Below are positions 26,686-36,486 of a stretch of 64,000 bases of DNA, piece after piece (position 1 is the stretch's first letter; each line of letters opens with the position of its first letter). A program made the position numbers and the translations under genes. The stretch lies in NCBI GenBank assembly GCA_965657505.1, contig CBFHON010000004.1:62001-126000 (forward strand), written 5' to 3'. The notes beneath the pieces are model-generated. The model did not search any database. It was not told the DNA's origin and saw only the letters and a list, made by a program, of their open reading frames with translations. The DNA is from TMED109 sp002171375 (GTDB lineage Bacteria > Pseudomonadota > Alphaproteobacteria > TMED109).

Positions 26686-26772
26686 ATGTTGTTTGCAAAT
26701 TTAAATAAATCAAATAATGAGAAAAAAAAATTAAATATTTTAAAAAAAAAGGAGAATAAATATGTCAATTAA
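26686..26772 (+). CDS. Possible 28-residue leader ORF between ftsL and ftsZ
   Basis: A short frame with ATG at 26686 encodes a lysine- and asparagine-rich 28-residue peptide. AAAGGAG lies about eleven bases upstream within the end of ftsL. Its stop lies inside the first codons of ftsZ in another frame, so translating ribosomes would cross the ftsZ binding site. It resembles nothing I know. It could be a coupling leader, a remnant left at the rearrangement point, or chance. Confidence 0.2.
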   Translation: MLFANLNKSNNEKKKLNILKKKENKYVN

Positions 26773-28342
26773 TATTAGTGTACCTCCTACTCACGAGCTA
26801 AAGCCAAGAATAACAGTTATAGGTGTTGGAGGAGCAGGCTGTAATGCAGTTAATAATATGATTTCTTCACATTTAGAAGGGGTTGAGTTTGTAGTTTCTA
26901 ATACAGATGCTCAATCTCTAGCAAACTCTCAGGCACAGATGCGAGTTCAATTAGGAGCAAATGTTACCCAAGGTTTAGGAGCTGGAGCAAGACCTGAAAT
27001 TGGAAGGGCTGCTGCAGATGAATCTCTTGATCAAATATTAGAGCATATTGATGGCACGCACATGCTATTTGTTACTGCTGGTATGGGAGGAGGAACAGGG
27101 ACAGGAGCTGCTCCTGTTATTGCGAAAGCAGCAAGGGAAAGAGGAATTCTTACGGTTGGTTGTGTAACAAAGCCTTTCCAATTTGAAGGAAGAAATAGAA
27201 TGCGTTTAGCAGAAGAAGGAATTAATGAGTTACAAAAATCAGTAGATACTTTAATAGTTATTCCTAATCAAAACTTATTTAGAGTAGCTAATGCGCAAAC
27301 TACTTTTGCAGACGCATTTAAAATGGCAGATAAAGTTTTATATTCTGGAGTTAGAGGAGTTACTGATTTAATGGTAATGCCTGGATTAATAAATCTTGAC
27401 TTTGCTGATGTTAGATCAGTTATGATGGAAATGGGTAAGGCCATGATGGGAACTGGGGATGCGGAAGGTGACAATAGGGCTCTAGATTCAGCAGCTGCAG
27501 CAATAGCAAATCCTTTATTAGATGACGTATCTTTAGCTGGTGCTCGGGGAGTATTAGTTAATATTACTGGTGGCCCAGATTTAACATTATTTGAAGTTGA
27601 TGAAATTGTAGATCATATACGTCAACAATCAGATGACGATGTAAATTTAATATTTGGTGCATCTCAGGATGACAGTATGCATAATAGTATAAGGGTATCA
27701 GTAGTTGCAACAGGAATAGATTGTCCAAGTAAAACAAATGAAGTAGAAAATATTATTTCGGATGTAAATAATAATATAGATAAGATTAATAAGATTGAAG
27801 ATCCTCAAATTAAAGAGAGTAATATTTTAGAAAATATTAATAAACAACCTTCTTCAGAAATTAATATAAGTAATTTAGATATTAAAGAAGAAGTAATTCA
27901 AAAAGAATTAAATGTTAGTCAAGAGTCATTTATTCCTCCTGAACCAGAAACTTATGAAAAAGAAGTAATAGAGGAGGAAGTAAAATTAGATCCTTTCACA
28001 GAAGCAGAAGTTTTAAATGCTTCATCTAATGTAAATACAGAAGAAATTGCTAAGAATGAAGAGGCTGCATATGAGCAAGAAATGGAAATAAAGCCTCAAG
28101 AAGGTTTAATTAAACGTTTTTCAGCAAAGGCATTATTTGGAGGTTCTATAAAAAAACAAAATGAAATTTCTTCAGATAAGGAAGAATTACTCTCAGATAT
28201 TAAAGAAAATAAACAGGATCATATTATAAAAGAAAAGGATGAATTATCTCTTGAGGCAGATATTTCCATGAAATCTGTAGATAAAAATAATACTGAAGAT
28301 ACGCTTGATATTCCGGCTTTTTTAAGAAGACAAAAAGAATAA
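26762..28342 (+). CDS. ftsZ: Cell division protein FtsZ, in an unusual position
   Basis: FtsZ is the tubulin-like GTPase that forms the division ring. The 526 residues include NTDAQSL near 48, the GTP loop GGGTGTG at 109-115 and the T7 catalytic loop NLDFADVR at 211-218, so polymerisation and hydrolysis should be intact. A long acidic, low-complexity linker runs from about 325 to 505. The extreme C-terminus DIPAFLRRQ (about 514-522) is the conserved peptide that binds FtsA and other partners. A strong AAGGAG lies six bases before the ATG. The gene sits between ftsL and ftsI, whereas it normally follows ftsA. Confidence 0.97.
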   Translation: MSINISVPPTHELKPRITVIGVGGAGCNAVNNMISSHLEGVEFVVSNTDAQSLANSQAQMRVQLGANVTQGLGAGARPEIGRAAADESLDQILEHIDGTHMLFVTAGMGGGTGTGAAPVIAKAARERGILTVGCVTKPFQFEGRNRMRLAEEGINELQKSVDTLIVIPNQNLFRVANAQTTFADAFKMADKVLYSGVRGVTDLMVMPGLINLDFADVRSVMMEMGKAMMGTGDAEGDNRALDSAAAAIANPLLDDVSLAGARGVLVNITGGPDLTLFEVDEIVDHIRQQSDDDVNLIFGASQDDSMHNSIRVSVVATGIDCPSKTNEVENIISDVNNNIDKINKIEDPQIKESNILENINKQPSSEINISNLDIKEEVIQKELNVSQESFIPPEPETYEKEVIEEEVKLDPFTEAEVLNASSNVNTEEIAKNEEAAYEQEMEIKPQEGLIKRFSAKALFGGSIKKQNEISSDKEELLSDIKENKQDHIIKEKDELSLEADISMKSVDKNNTEDTLDIPAFLRRQKE

Positions 28343-28365
28343 TTTTATAAAGAATGAGATAAATT

Positions 28366-29991
28366 GTGATAAATGCTGACAAGAGCATTAAAGTTGATGG
28401 GCTAGAAAAATCAATAGTAGAGAAATGTAAACAAAGAATTATAGCAATTGCAGTTATGTTTTTTGTTTCATTTATAGTAGTAAATATTAAATTAATCGAT
28501 GTATCTAAACCGCTAAAAGCAAAAGAACATTTTAATAATAGTTCTATTAAATTTAATAAAAGAGGCAATATTTTAGATAGAAATGGAAATATTGTAGCCA
28601 CTTCAATGCCTACGTGGTCATTATATAAAGATAAAAATAAAATTTATAATATAGAATTAACTAAGAATGAATTATTGAATATACTTCCTGAACTAGATGA
28701 AGATAAACTAATAGAAATACTTAAAAGTGATAAAAGTTTTCAATATATTTCAAGACACTTATCTCCTTATATGGCAAAAAATATAAATACACTTGGAGAA
28801 CCAGCACTAAATTTTGAAAAAGAGTATTTAAGAGTATATCCTTACAATGAGGAACTAAGCCATATAATTGGATATCTGGGTACAGAAAAAGATGGGTTAT
28901 CTGGAGTAGAAAAAAAATATAATGATATTTTAAACAATGGCCAGAATATCAATTTAACAATTGATACAAGAGTTCAATATAGAGTTTATCAAGAACTTAA
29001 AAATGGAATTGAATTATACAAATATAAGGCTGCTGTGGGTATAGTTTTAGATGTTAATTCAGGAGAAGTAATTGCAGGTGTCAGTCTGCCTAGTTTTAAT
29101 CCAAATGTATATTCTACTTTTAAACCAACAAAAAATAAAATTACTAATACAGTCTATGAAATGGGATCCATTTTTAAATCTTTTACTATAGCTGCTGCAT
29201 TGAATGAAAATAAAGTTAAGAAGGAAAGTGAGTTTGATGTTAGAGAGCCATTAAAATTAAAAGGAAAAACTATTACCGATTTTCACGGTGAAGATAGAGT
29301 ATTAGACCTTGAAGGTGTCTTTACTTTTTCTTCTAATATTGGAACTGCTAAGATTGCACAAATGCTTGGTTTAGATTTACAGTATAATTATTTTGAAAAC
29401 CTTGGCTTTAATAGACCATTGGATACAGGAATATTCGAGTCCGTAAACCCTGTAGTTATTCCAAAAAATAAAGTTACAGAATTAGATTTAGTTTTGATGT
29501 CATATGGACATAGTATAAATATTTCTCCAATGCATGCAATATCAGCTCTTTCTGCTACTGTTAACGGGGGTGAATATATAGAGCCAATGGTAGTTATAGA
29601 TAAAAGATATGATAAAAGACCAAGAATTAGAGTTTTTTCAAAGCAAGTAACAGAAATAATGAAAAATTATTATAGAAATGTTGTTATAGAGGGAACTGCT
29701 AAAAAAATACAATCTCCTAATTATAATATAGGAGGAAAAACTGGTACTTCAAATAAATTTATAAATGGTAAGCAAAACCATAAAAAAGTTATATCTTCAT
29801 TTATTTCATTTTTCCCAATTAGTAATCCTAAATATGCAGTTTTTATTTTATTAGATGAGCCTAAGGCATTAAAGGAAACTAGGGTATGGGGAAGAACGGC
29901 AGGTTTTAATGCAGTACCTTTATCAAAAAATATTATAACTCATATTGCTCCTATATTGGGTATAAAAAGTAACAATTTAAAAGAGCTATAA
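28366..29991 (+). CDS. ftsI: Septal peptidoglycan transpeptidase FtsI (PBP3)
   Basis: FtsI crosslinks septal peptidoglycan together with FtsW. The 541 residues have one N-terminal membrane segment (about 27-47), a dimerisation domain, and a transpeptidase domain with Ser268 in SIFK, SSN at 322-324 and KTGT at 458-461. Translation starts at GTG with only a weak GAGAT upstream. It follows ftsZ after 23 bases and precedes murE after three. Confidence 0.96.
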   Translation: MINADKSIKVDGLEKSIVEKCKQRIIAIAVMFFVSFIVVNIKLIDVSKPLKAKEHFNNSSIKFNKRGNILDRNGNIVATSMPTWSLYKDKNKIYNIELTKNELLNILPELDEDKLIEILKSDKSFQYISRHLSPYMAKNINTLGEPALNFEKEYLRVYPYNEELSHIIGYLGTEKDGLSGVEKKYNDILNNGQNINLTIDTRVQYRVYQELKNGIELYKYKAAVGIVLDVNSGEVIAGVSLPSFNPNVYSTFKPTKNKITNTVYEMGSIFKSFTIAAALNENKVKKESEFDVREPLKLKGKTITDFHGEDRVLDLEGVFTFSSNIGTAKIAQMLGLDLQYNYFENLGFNRPLDTGIFESVNPVVIPKNKVTELDLVLMSYGHSINISPMHAISALSATVNGGEYIEPMVVIDKRYDKRPRIRVFSKQVTEIMKNYYRNVVIEGTAKKIQSPNYNIGGKTGTSNKFINGKQNHKKVISSFISFFPISNPKYAVFILLDEPKALKETRVWGRTAGFNAVPLSKNIITHIAPILGIKSNNLKEL

Positions 29992-29994
29992 ATT

Positions 29995-31452
29995 ATGATT
30001 AGATTACATAGTTTACTATCTGCTGAAATCATAAAAACTTATAATATTAATAATGTATTAGTAAAAGGTATATCAAGTAATTCAAAAAAGATAAAAAAAA
30101 ATTATATATTTGCAGCTTTTACTGGTTCATCATCTAATGGATTAGATTATATATCTGAAGCTATTAATAATGGTGCTATTGCAGTTCTTGTAGATTATAA
30201 AAAATTTAAATACGTTAAAAAAAATTTTAATATTGAAATTATAAGTCATAAAAATACAAGAAAATTATATTCTATAATTTGTAATAAATTTTCCAAATAT
30301 AAATTTAAAAATATAGTAGGAGTTACAGGAACAAATGGAAAAACATCAGTAGTATGGTATGTGCAACAAATTTCTAAATTAATAGGAGAAAATACTGCTT
30401 CTATAGGAACTTTAGGGACAAATTATAAAAAAATTAATAAAAATAGTAATTTGACTACACCAGAATCCGAGGTTTTAGTTTCTAACTTAGATAGCTTATA
30501 TTCTAAAGATGTAAAAAATGTAATAATTGAAGCTTCAAGTCATGGTTTAGACCAGCATAGGATAGATGGAGTAAAATTTAATATAGTAGCAATTACTTCT
30601 CTTTCTAGAGATCATTTAGATTATCATCGAAATTTTACAAATTATAAAAAAGCAAAACTAAGACTTTTTTCAGATTTTGCTAAAAATGGAATAGCAATTA
30701 TTAATGATAATATATTGTATAGTAATGATTTTATTGAAAAAGCTATTTTAAATAAACAAGAGATAATTACTATTGGTCAATCATCTAAAGCTAAATTTAA
30801 ATATAAAATTATTAATTTAAGAAATAGAGTTAAAGAAATTGAATTAAATTATAAAAATAATAAAAGTACAATTTATTCAGATATTGTAGGAAGTTTTCAG
30901 ATTAATAACTTAGTCACTGCTATTTGTATAATGTTAGAAATGGGTTTTAAGAGACAAATAATAGAGAAATATATAGGCAATATAAAGCCTCCTCCAGGTA
31001 GATTAGAATATATTAGGAGTATAAAAGGAGCTGATATATATATCGATTATGCTCATACTCCTGATGCATTAAAGAATGTTTTAATATCACTAAGACCTTA
31101 TGTTACTAAAAAATTATATTTAGTTTATGGGTGTGGAGGAGACAGAGATAAAGGCAAAAGAGCATTGATGGGAAAAATATCTCATAAATTTGCTGATATA
31201 ATTATTATAACTGATGATAACCCTAGATTTGAAAGTCCTAAAAAGATAAGGCAACAAATTATGCAACACTGTCCAAATGCTACTGAAATACCTGATAGAA
31301 AAAAGGCAATAAAAAAATCTATACTTAATCTCTCAAAAGGAGATGTTTTACTTGTAGCTGGAAAAGGGCACGAAAATACTCAAGAAATTAAGGGTAATTT
31401 CCTAATTTTTAATGATGCAAAAATAATTAAAAAATTTAAAATAAAGGATTAA
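29995..31452 (+). CDS. murE: UDP-MurNAc-tripeptide synthetase
   Basis: MurE adds the third amino acid of the peptidoglycan stem. The 485 residues contain the P-loop GVTGTNGKTSVVW near 110, TTPESEVLVSNL near 155, YAHTPDALKN near 350 and the specificity motif DDNPRFE near 402. The DNPR form is the one found in enzymes using meso-diaminopimelate, so this cell wall is probably of the standard Gram-negative type. It is closely spaced with ftsI and murF. Confidence 0.96.
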   Translation: MIRLHSLLSAEIIKTYNINNVLVKGISSNSKKIKKNYIFAAFTGSSSNGLDYISEAINNGAIAVLVDYKKFKYVKKNFNIEIISHKNTRKLYSIICNKFSKYKFKNIVGVTGTNGKTSVVWYVQQISKLIGENTASIGTLGTNYKKINKNSNLTTPESEVLVSNLDSLYSKDVKNVIIEASSHGLDQHRIDGVKFNIVAITSLSRDHLDYHRNFTNYKKAKLRLFSDFAKNGIAIINDNILYSNDFIEKAILNKQEIITIGQSSKAKFKYKIINLRNRVKEIELNYKNNKSTIYSDIVGSFQINNLVTAICIMLEMGFKRQIIEKYIGNIKPPPGRLEYIRSIKGADIYIDYAHTPDALKNVLISLRPYVTKKLYLVYGCGGDRDKGKRALMGKISHKFADIIIITDDNPRFESPKKIRQQIMQHCPNATEIPDRKKAIKKSILNLSKGDVLLVAGKGHENTQEIKGNFLIFNDAKIIKKFKIKD

Positions 31453-31456
31453 ATTT

Positions 31457-32875
31457 TTGGTTTTAAAAAAAACTAATATATTATGGAATTCTAATGAAAT
31501 TTCTAAAATTTTTAACAAAAATATAGATAAAGATTGGACATGTACTGGGGTTGAAATTGATAGTAGAAAGGTGAAACCTGGAAATATCTTTTTGGCAATG
31601 CCAGGAACAGAATTTGATGGCCATAATTTTATTAAAGATGCAATCAATATGGGTGCTAACTCATTAATAATAAAAGAATCTTTAAATATTACAAAAGATA
31701 ATTTAAATATAATTAAAGTTGATGATGTATATAAAAGCTTAATATTACTAAGTAAAGCATCTCGAAAACGTATAAATAATTCTAAAAATATTATTGCCAT
31801 TACAGGCAGTTCTGGAAAAACATCTACAAAAGAAATGTTAGGTCACGCCTTATCTACAATAGAATCTACTTATATTAATCCGGACAGTTATAATAATCAT
31901 GTTGGAGTTCCTTATTCATTAGCAAATATGCCAAGAAATACTAATTATGGCATTTTTGAGTTAGGAATGAATAATTTAAATGAAATAAGTATTTTGAGTA
32001 AACTAGTGAAGCCAGACATAGCAATAATAACGAATATATCTGAGGCACATATTGGAAATTTTAACTCTATTAAAGATATTATAACGGCAAAATCTGAAAT
32101 ATTTAATGGGCTTAGATCTAACGGGTATATTTTATTAAATAATGATCATATCTATTATAAAGAATTAGAGAAGAATATAAGTAAATCTAAAAATTATAAT
32201 ATTATAAAGTATGGATTTAATAAAAATGCAGATATTCGTCTAATAAAAAGGTTGGTAGAGAATTATGGTCAAACTTTAATAGCTGAAGCTTATGGAAAAA
32301 CTTATAAATATAAAATTAACTTAGATGGTGAACACCAAGCAATAAATTCTTTAGCGGTATTAGGAGTTTTATTAATTTCTAAATGTAATATAGAAAAAGG
32401 TTTAAAAAACTTAACTAAGGTTTCTCTTCCTGCAGGAAGAGGTAAAAGATACAACTTAATGATAAAAGGCCAAGATACAGTTTTAATAGATGATACTTAT
32501 AATGCAAACCTTAGTTCAATGGTCGCTTCACTTAAAACATTATGTGAAAAAGCTAAAAATAATAGAAAAGTATTATTTTTTGGAGAAATGAGAGAGCTTG
32601 GAGCTTTCTCAGAGGATTTGCATCAGAAATTATATGGTTATTTAATTAGTTTTAATATTGCTATGATTATTTTCGTAGGCAACAAAACAAAAAACTTATA
32701 TAAATTATGTAATAGAAGAATAGAATGCTTTTGGTCAGAAAATGTTGATAGCTTATCCAAAGAAGAGATTTCCAATTTAATTAAGCCTAAAGATTTTATT
32801 TTAGTAAAAGGTTCTAGAAATATGAAGATGGAAATAATTGTAAAATACTTGATAGATAATTTTAAAGGTAAATAA
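31457..32875 (+). CDS. murF: UDP-MurNAc-tripeptide:D-Ala-D-Ala ligase
   Basis: MurF attaches D-Ala-D-Ala to the tripeptide, completing the stem pentapeptide. The 472 residues show the P-loop ITGSSGKTSTKEMLGH near 115, NNHVGVPYSLANMP near 147 and DDTYNANLSSMVASL near 345. Translation starts at TTG, with AAGGA about ten bases upstream. It lies four bases after murE and one base before mraY. Confidence 0.95.
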   Translation: MVLKKTNILWNSNEISKIFNKNIDKDWTCTGVEIDSRKVKPGNIFLAMPGTEFDGHNFIKDAINMGANSLIIKESLNITKDNLNIIKVDDVYKSLILLSKASRKRINNSKNIIAITGSSGKTSTKEMLGHALSTIESTYINPDSYNNHVGVPYSLANMPRNTNYGIFELGMNNLNEISILSKLVKPDIAIITNISEAHIGNFNSIKDIITAKSEIFNGLRSNGYILLNNDHIYYKELEKNISKSKNYNIIKYGFNKNADIRLIKRLVENYGQTLIAEAYGKTYKYKINLDGEHQAINSLAVLGVLLISKCNIEKGLKNLTKVSLPAGRGKRYNLMIKGQDTVLIDDTYNANLSSMVASLKTLCEKAKNNRKVLFFGEMRELGAFSEDLHQKLYGYLISFNIAMIIFVGNKTKNLYKLCNRRIECFWSENVDSLSKEEISNLIKPKDFILVKGSRNMKMEIIVKYLIDNFKGK

Positions 32876-32876
32876 T

Positions 32877-33968
32877 TTGTTATATTTTATTCTAACTTCA
32901 TTTATAGAAGATTATAATTTTTTAAACATAATTAGATATTTATCTTTTAGAAGTGGCCTTGCGCTAATTACTTCACTTTTAATTGTATTTGTTTTTGCTC
33001 CAAATATTATTGGTTGGTTAAAATCTAATCAAAAAGATGGACAACCTATTAGAGTAGACGGTCCAGAATGGCATTTAGAAATAAAAAGAGGAACTCCAAC
33101 AATGGGAGGAGTGATAATTTTAGGGTCACTAATAATTTCAACATTATTATGGGCAGATTTATCTAATATTTATGTTTGGATTGTTTTATATATTACCTTA
33201 GGTTTTGGTTTAATAGGATTCATAGATGACTATTTAAAAATACTTAAAAATAACCATAAAGGTTTATCTGGAAGACTAAAGCTAATATTTCAAATATTTT
33301 TTACTTTTGTGGCTGCTCTATGGATATATTTGATTACAGATAAATCATTGCAAGGTATGTTAGCTTTTCCCTTCTTAAAAGATACGACTTTGTACATAGG
33401 TTTTACTTTATGGTGTTTTTTTTCAGTTTTAGTAGTCGTTGGATCATCTAATGCAGTAAATTTAACCGATGGCTTAGATGGATTAGCTATTGTACCTATT
33501 ATTATTGCAGCAGGAGTATTTGGAGTAATAGCTTATTTATCCGGAAATATTATTTTTTCTGATTATTTAAATCTTTTTTACATAGAAGGTAGTGGTGAAT
33601 TGATAGTTTTATGTTCCAGTTTAGTGGGAGCAGGAATTGGTTTTTTATGGTTTAATGCCCCTCCAGCAAGTGTTTTTATGGGAGATACAGGCTCTTTATC
33701 TGCAGGCGCAGCCTTGGGAATAATTAGTGTTATTATTAAACATGAAATAGTTTTAGCTATTGTAGGCGGGTTATTTGTATTAGAAGCTGTCTCAGTAATA
33801 GTACAAGTATTATCATATAAGATAACTGGTAAAAGAATTTTCAAAATGGCGCCATTACATCATCATTTTGAAAAAAAGGGATGGTCAGAATCAACTGTCG
33901 TGATTAGGTTTTGGATTATAGCAGTAATTCTTGCTTTAATTGGTTTAGCAACCTTAAAATTAAGATAA
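32877..33968 (+). CDS. mraY: Phospho-MurNAc-pentapeptide transferase
   Basis: MraY transfers phospho-MurNAc-pentapeptide to undecaprenyl phosphate, making lipid I in the inner membrane. The 363 residues have about ten membrane segments and the family signatures GTPTMGG near 74, NLTDGLDGLA near 197, MGDTGSLSAGAALG near 266 and APLHHHFEKKGWSE near 322. The start is a TTG immediately after murF. It is a single copy in this window. Confidence 0.96.
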   Translation: MLYFILTSFIEDYNFLNIIRYLSFRSGLALITSLLIVFVFAPNIIGWLKSNQKDGQPIRVDGPEWHLEIKRGTPTMGGVIILGSLIISTLLWADLSNIYVWIVLYITLGFGLIGFIDDYLKILKNNHKGLSGRLKLIFQIFFTFVAALWIYLITDKSLQGMLAFPFLKDTTLYIGFTLWCFFSVLVVVGSSNAVNLTDGLDGLAIVPIIIAAGVFGVIAYLSGNIIFSDYLNLFYIEGSGELIVLCSSLVGAGIGFLWFNAPPASVFMGDTGSLSAGAALGIISVIIKHEIVLAIVGGLFVLEAVSVIVQVLSYKITGKRIFKMAPLHHHFEKKGWSESTVVIRFWIIAVILALIGLATLKLR

Positions 33969-33969
33969 T

Positions 33970-35334
33970 ATGTTCAATTATAAAAATAAAATTATTGGTA
34001 TATTAGGTCTTGGTTTATCAGGTAAATCAGCAATAAAATTTTTTAAGAATTTTTCAAAAAAAATTATAGCTTGGGATGATAAAGAAATAGTAAGAAAGAG
34101 TATTTTAGATAAACATGTAAAAATTTTAGATTTAAAACTTATAAATAATTTTAAAATGTTAGATTTATTATTTATCAGTCCAGGTATAATGCCAAGTCAT
34201 CCTGTGATAAAATTAGCAAAAAATAATAAAGTTCAAATTACTGGAGATCTAGATATTTTTTGGCAAGAGCAATCAAATAATAAAAATAAAGTTATTGTCA
34301 TTACAGGATCAAATGGAAAGTCTACTGTTACATCTTTAATCTACCACTTGTTGGTTTCATCTAATAAGCCTTCGTATATTGGAGGTAATATAGGTATACC
34401 GGTTCTAAATTTAATATCTGATAAAATAGCTAATAATTATGTAATAGAGGCTTCTTCTTTTCAACTTGATTTAGTAAAAACTATAAAACCTAATATATCA
34501 GTATTAACAAATCTCAGTCCAGATCATCTTGATTGGCATGGCAGTTATAAAAAATATATCCGTTCAAAAGAAAATTTATTTTTAAATCAGAATAGCAATG
34601 ATCTAGCAATTATTAATATTAATAATGACGAATGTTTTAAGGTGTATAAAAAAATTAATAATCGTAAAAATAAACCTAACATTATAAAAATTTCTATAAA
34701 TAAGAAATTTAATAATACAATTTATATTGATAAAGAAAAAGTGTATGACAATTTAAATAATAAAAATATCTTTATTGGTAATATTAAAGATTTAACGTCA
34801 TTAATTGGTCTGCATAATATTGAAAATATTTTAATTTCAATTGCAGTAGTAATATATTTAGGTGTTTCGCATAAAAATATTAAAAAACATCTACCTACTT
34901 TTAGAGGTTTACCTCATAGGTTAGAGCTAATTTATAAAAATTCTAAAATAGCATTTATTAATGATTCTAAGTCAACTAATATGGTTGCATGCAAAGTTGC
35001 ATTAAACTGTTTTGATAATATTATTTGGATTGCCGGAGGTAGAAGAAAAGGAGATGAACTAGAATATTTAAAGAGTAATATTAAGTCTATCAAAGCAGGT
35101 TATTTTATAGGAGAGTCTGCAGATGAATTTGTAAATTACTTTAAAAATTATTTTTTATCTAAAAATTCAAATAATATTAAAGATGCTCTATCTGATGCTA
35201 TAGAATATTCTAAAACTCTTAATTTATATACAGCAATTTTATTTTCTCCCGCTTGTTCCTCATTTGATCAATTTGAAAATTATGAAGAGAGAGGAAAAAA
35301 ATTTATAGAGGAAGTAAATGAACATTTAAAATAA
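33970..35334 (+). CDS. murD: UDP-MurNAc-L-alanine:D-glutamate ligase
   Basis: MurD adds D-glutamate to UDP-MurNAc-L-Ala. The 454 residues begin with a Rossmann-like loop (GILGLGLSGKSAI), followed by VITGSNGKSTVTSLI near 112, EASSFQLD near 160, and FINDSKSTNMVA near 332 in the C-terminal domain. The order mraY-murD-ftsW is standard. The ATG follows mraY by one base. Confidence 0.95.
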   Translation: MFNYKNKIIGILGLGLSGKSAIKFFKNFSKKIIAWDDKEIVRKSILDKHVKILDLKLINNFKMLDLLFISPGIMPSHPVIKLAKNNKVQITGDLDIFWQEQSNNKNKVIVITGSNGKSTVTSLIYHLLVSSNKPSYIGGNIGIPVLNLISDKIANNYVIEASSFQLDLVKTIKPNISVLTNLSPDHLDWHGSYKKYIRSKENLFLNQNSNDLAIININNDECFKVYKKINNRKNKPNIIKISINKKFNNTIYIDKEKVYDNLNNKNIFIGNIKDLTSLIGLHNIENILISIAVVIYLGVSHKNIKKHLPTFRGLPHRLELIYKNSKIAFINDSKSTNMVACKVALNCFDNIIWIAGGRRKGDELEYLKSNIKSIKAGYFIGESADEFVNYFKNYFLSKNSNNIKDALSDAIEYSKTLNLYTAILFSPACSSFDQFENYEERGKKFIEEVNEHLK

Positions 35335-35343
35335 AGGTATAAT

Positions 35344-36486
35344 ATGATTTTTATTGCTAGAAATGACAAAAGTATTTTATCAAGATGGTGGTGGAGTATA
35401 GATCACTGGAATTTAATTCAAATACTAATTCTAGCTTCTATAGGCTCTATTATGATTTTAGCAGCTGGTTCTGCAGTTGCAGTAAGAAATAATCTACCTG
35501 AATTACATTTTTTTATACACCATATTTATTATTTAATTTTTTCTGTATTGGCGATGAGCATTTCTTCATTTTTATCTAAAAAAGGTATTATTAGAATAAG
35601 TATAATAGGGTTTATTATATCCATATTACTATTATTTCTAGTAATGATAGTAGGTCCGGATATTAAGGGTGCAAGTAGATGGTTAATTATTGGTAATATG
35701 TCTATGCAGCCTTCAGAATTCATAAAACCATTTTTCGTAATAATTACTGCATATTTAATCTCACAACAATATAAGGAAAATAAATTTCTACCTCCATTAA
35801 TTACTAGATTGCATATTTCTTTATTGCTTTTGATTATTATACTGTTTTTCTTATTTAAACAGCCAGACCTAGGCATGTCTATAATTATAATACTGATTTG
35901 GTCAGGTCAACTTTTCTTAGCAGGTATATCATTGAGATGGTTTTTGTTATTATTTAGTTTATTAGGCTGTGGAATATTATTTGGCTATTATACTTTGGCA
36001 CATGTGAAAAGAAGAATAGATTGTTTTTTAAATTCGCCATGTGAAGGAATGGAACAAATAAAAAATTCATTTACAGCATATGAATCAGGTGGCTTATTAG
36101 GTAATGGCCCTGGTGATGGTATTATAAAAAATAAAATATCTGATGCGCATACTGATTTTATTTTTCCAGTAATAGCTGAGGAATTTGGAGCAATATTTTG
36201 TATCATAATATTATTATTAACTTGTTCTATAGTAATAAGAGGATTGATAAGAGTTTATGATAAAAATGATTTATTTTCACTTCTTACAGTTGGAGGCTTA
36301 TTAATATTATTTGGAATACAAGTTTTATTAAATGTATCTGTTACTTTAGGAATAGTACCTACTACTGGAATAACTTTTCCTTTTATAAGTTATGGAGGCT
36401 CTTCTTTACTTTCTATCTCTATAAGTATGGGAATAGTTTTAGCTTTAACAAAAAAAAACTACACCGGCAAGAAATATGAAAAATAA
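35344..36486 (+). CDS. ftsW: Septal peptidoglycan glycosyltransferase FtsW (SEDS)
   Basis: FtsW polymerises lipid II glycan at the septum with FtsI. The 380 residues hold about ten membrane segments. Family positions visible are GASRWLIIGNMSMQPSEFIK near 115, QPDLGMSIII near 177, and GIVPTTGITFPFISYGGSS near 340. The catalytic Asp of the SEDS family should lie in the extracellular loop near KISDAHTDFIFPVIAEE. It overlaps murG by eleven bases. Confidence 0.95.
   Translation: MIFIARNDKSILSRWWWSIDHWNLIQILILASIGSIMILAAGSAVAVRNNLPELHFFIHHIYYLIFSVLAMSISSFLSKKGIIRISIIGFIISILLLFLVMIVGPDIKGASRWLIIGNMSMQPSEFIKPFFVIITAYLISQQYKENKFLPPLITRLHISLLLLIIILFFLFKQPDLGMSIIIILIWSGQLFLAGISLRWFLLLFSLLGCGILFGYYTLAHVKRRIDCFLNSPCEGMEQIKNSFTAYESGGLLGNGPGDGIIKNKISDAHTDFIFPVIAEEFGAIFCIIILLLTCSIVIRGLIRVYDKNDLFSLLTVGGLLILFGIQVLLNVSVTLGIVPTTGITFPFISYGGSSLLSISISMGIVLALTKKNYTGKKYEK

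Noticed and set aside
28224..28601. An antisense frame of 125 codons over the ftsZ-ftsI junction
   Set aside because: It lies opposite the conserved FtsZ C-terminal peptide and the FtsI N-terminus and has no family features; it is a shadow of biased codon use.
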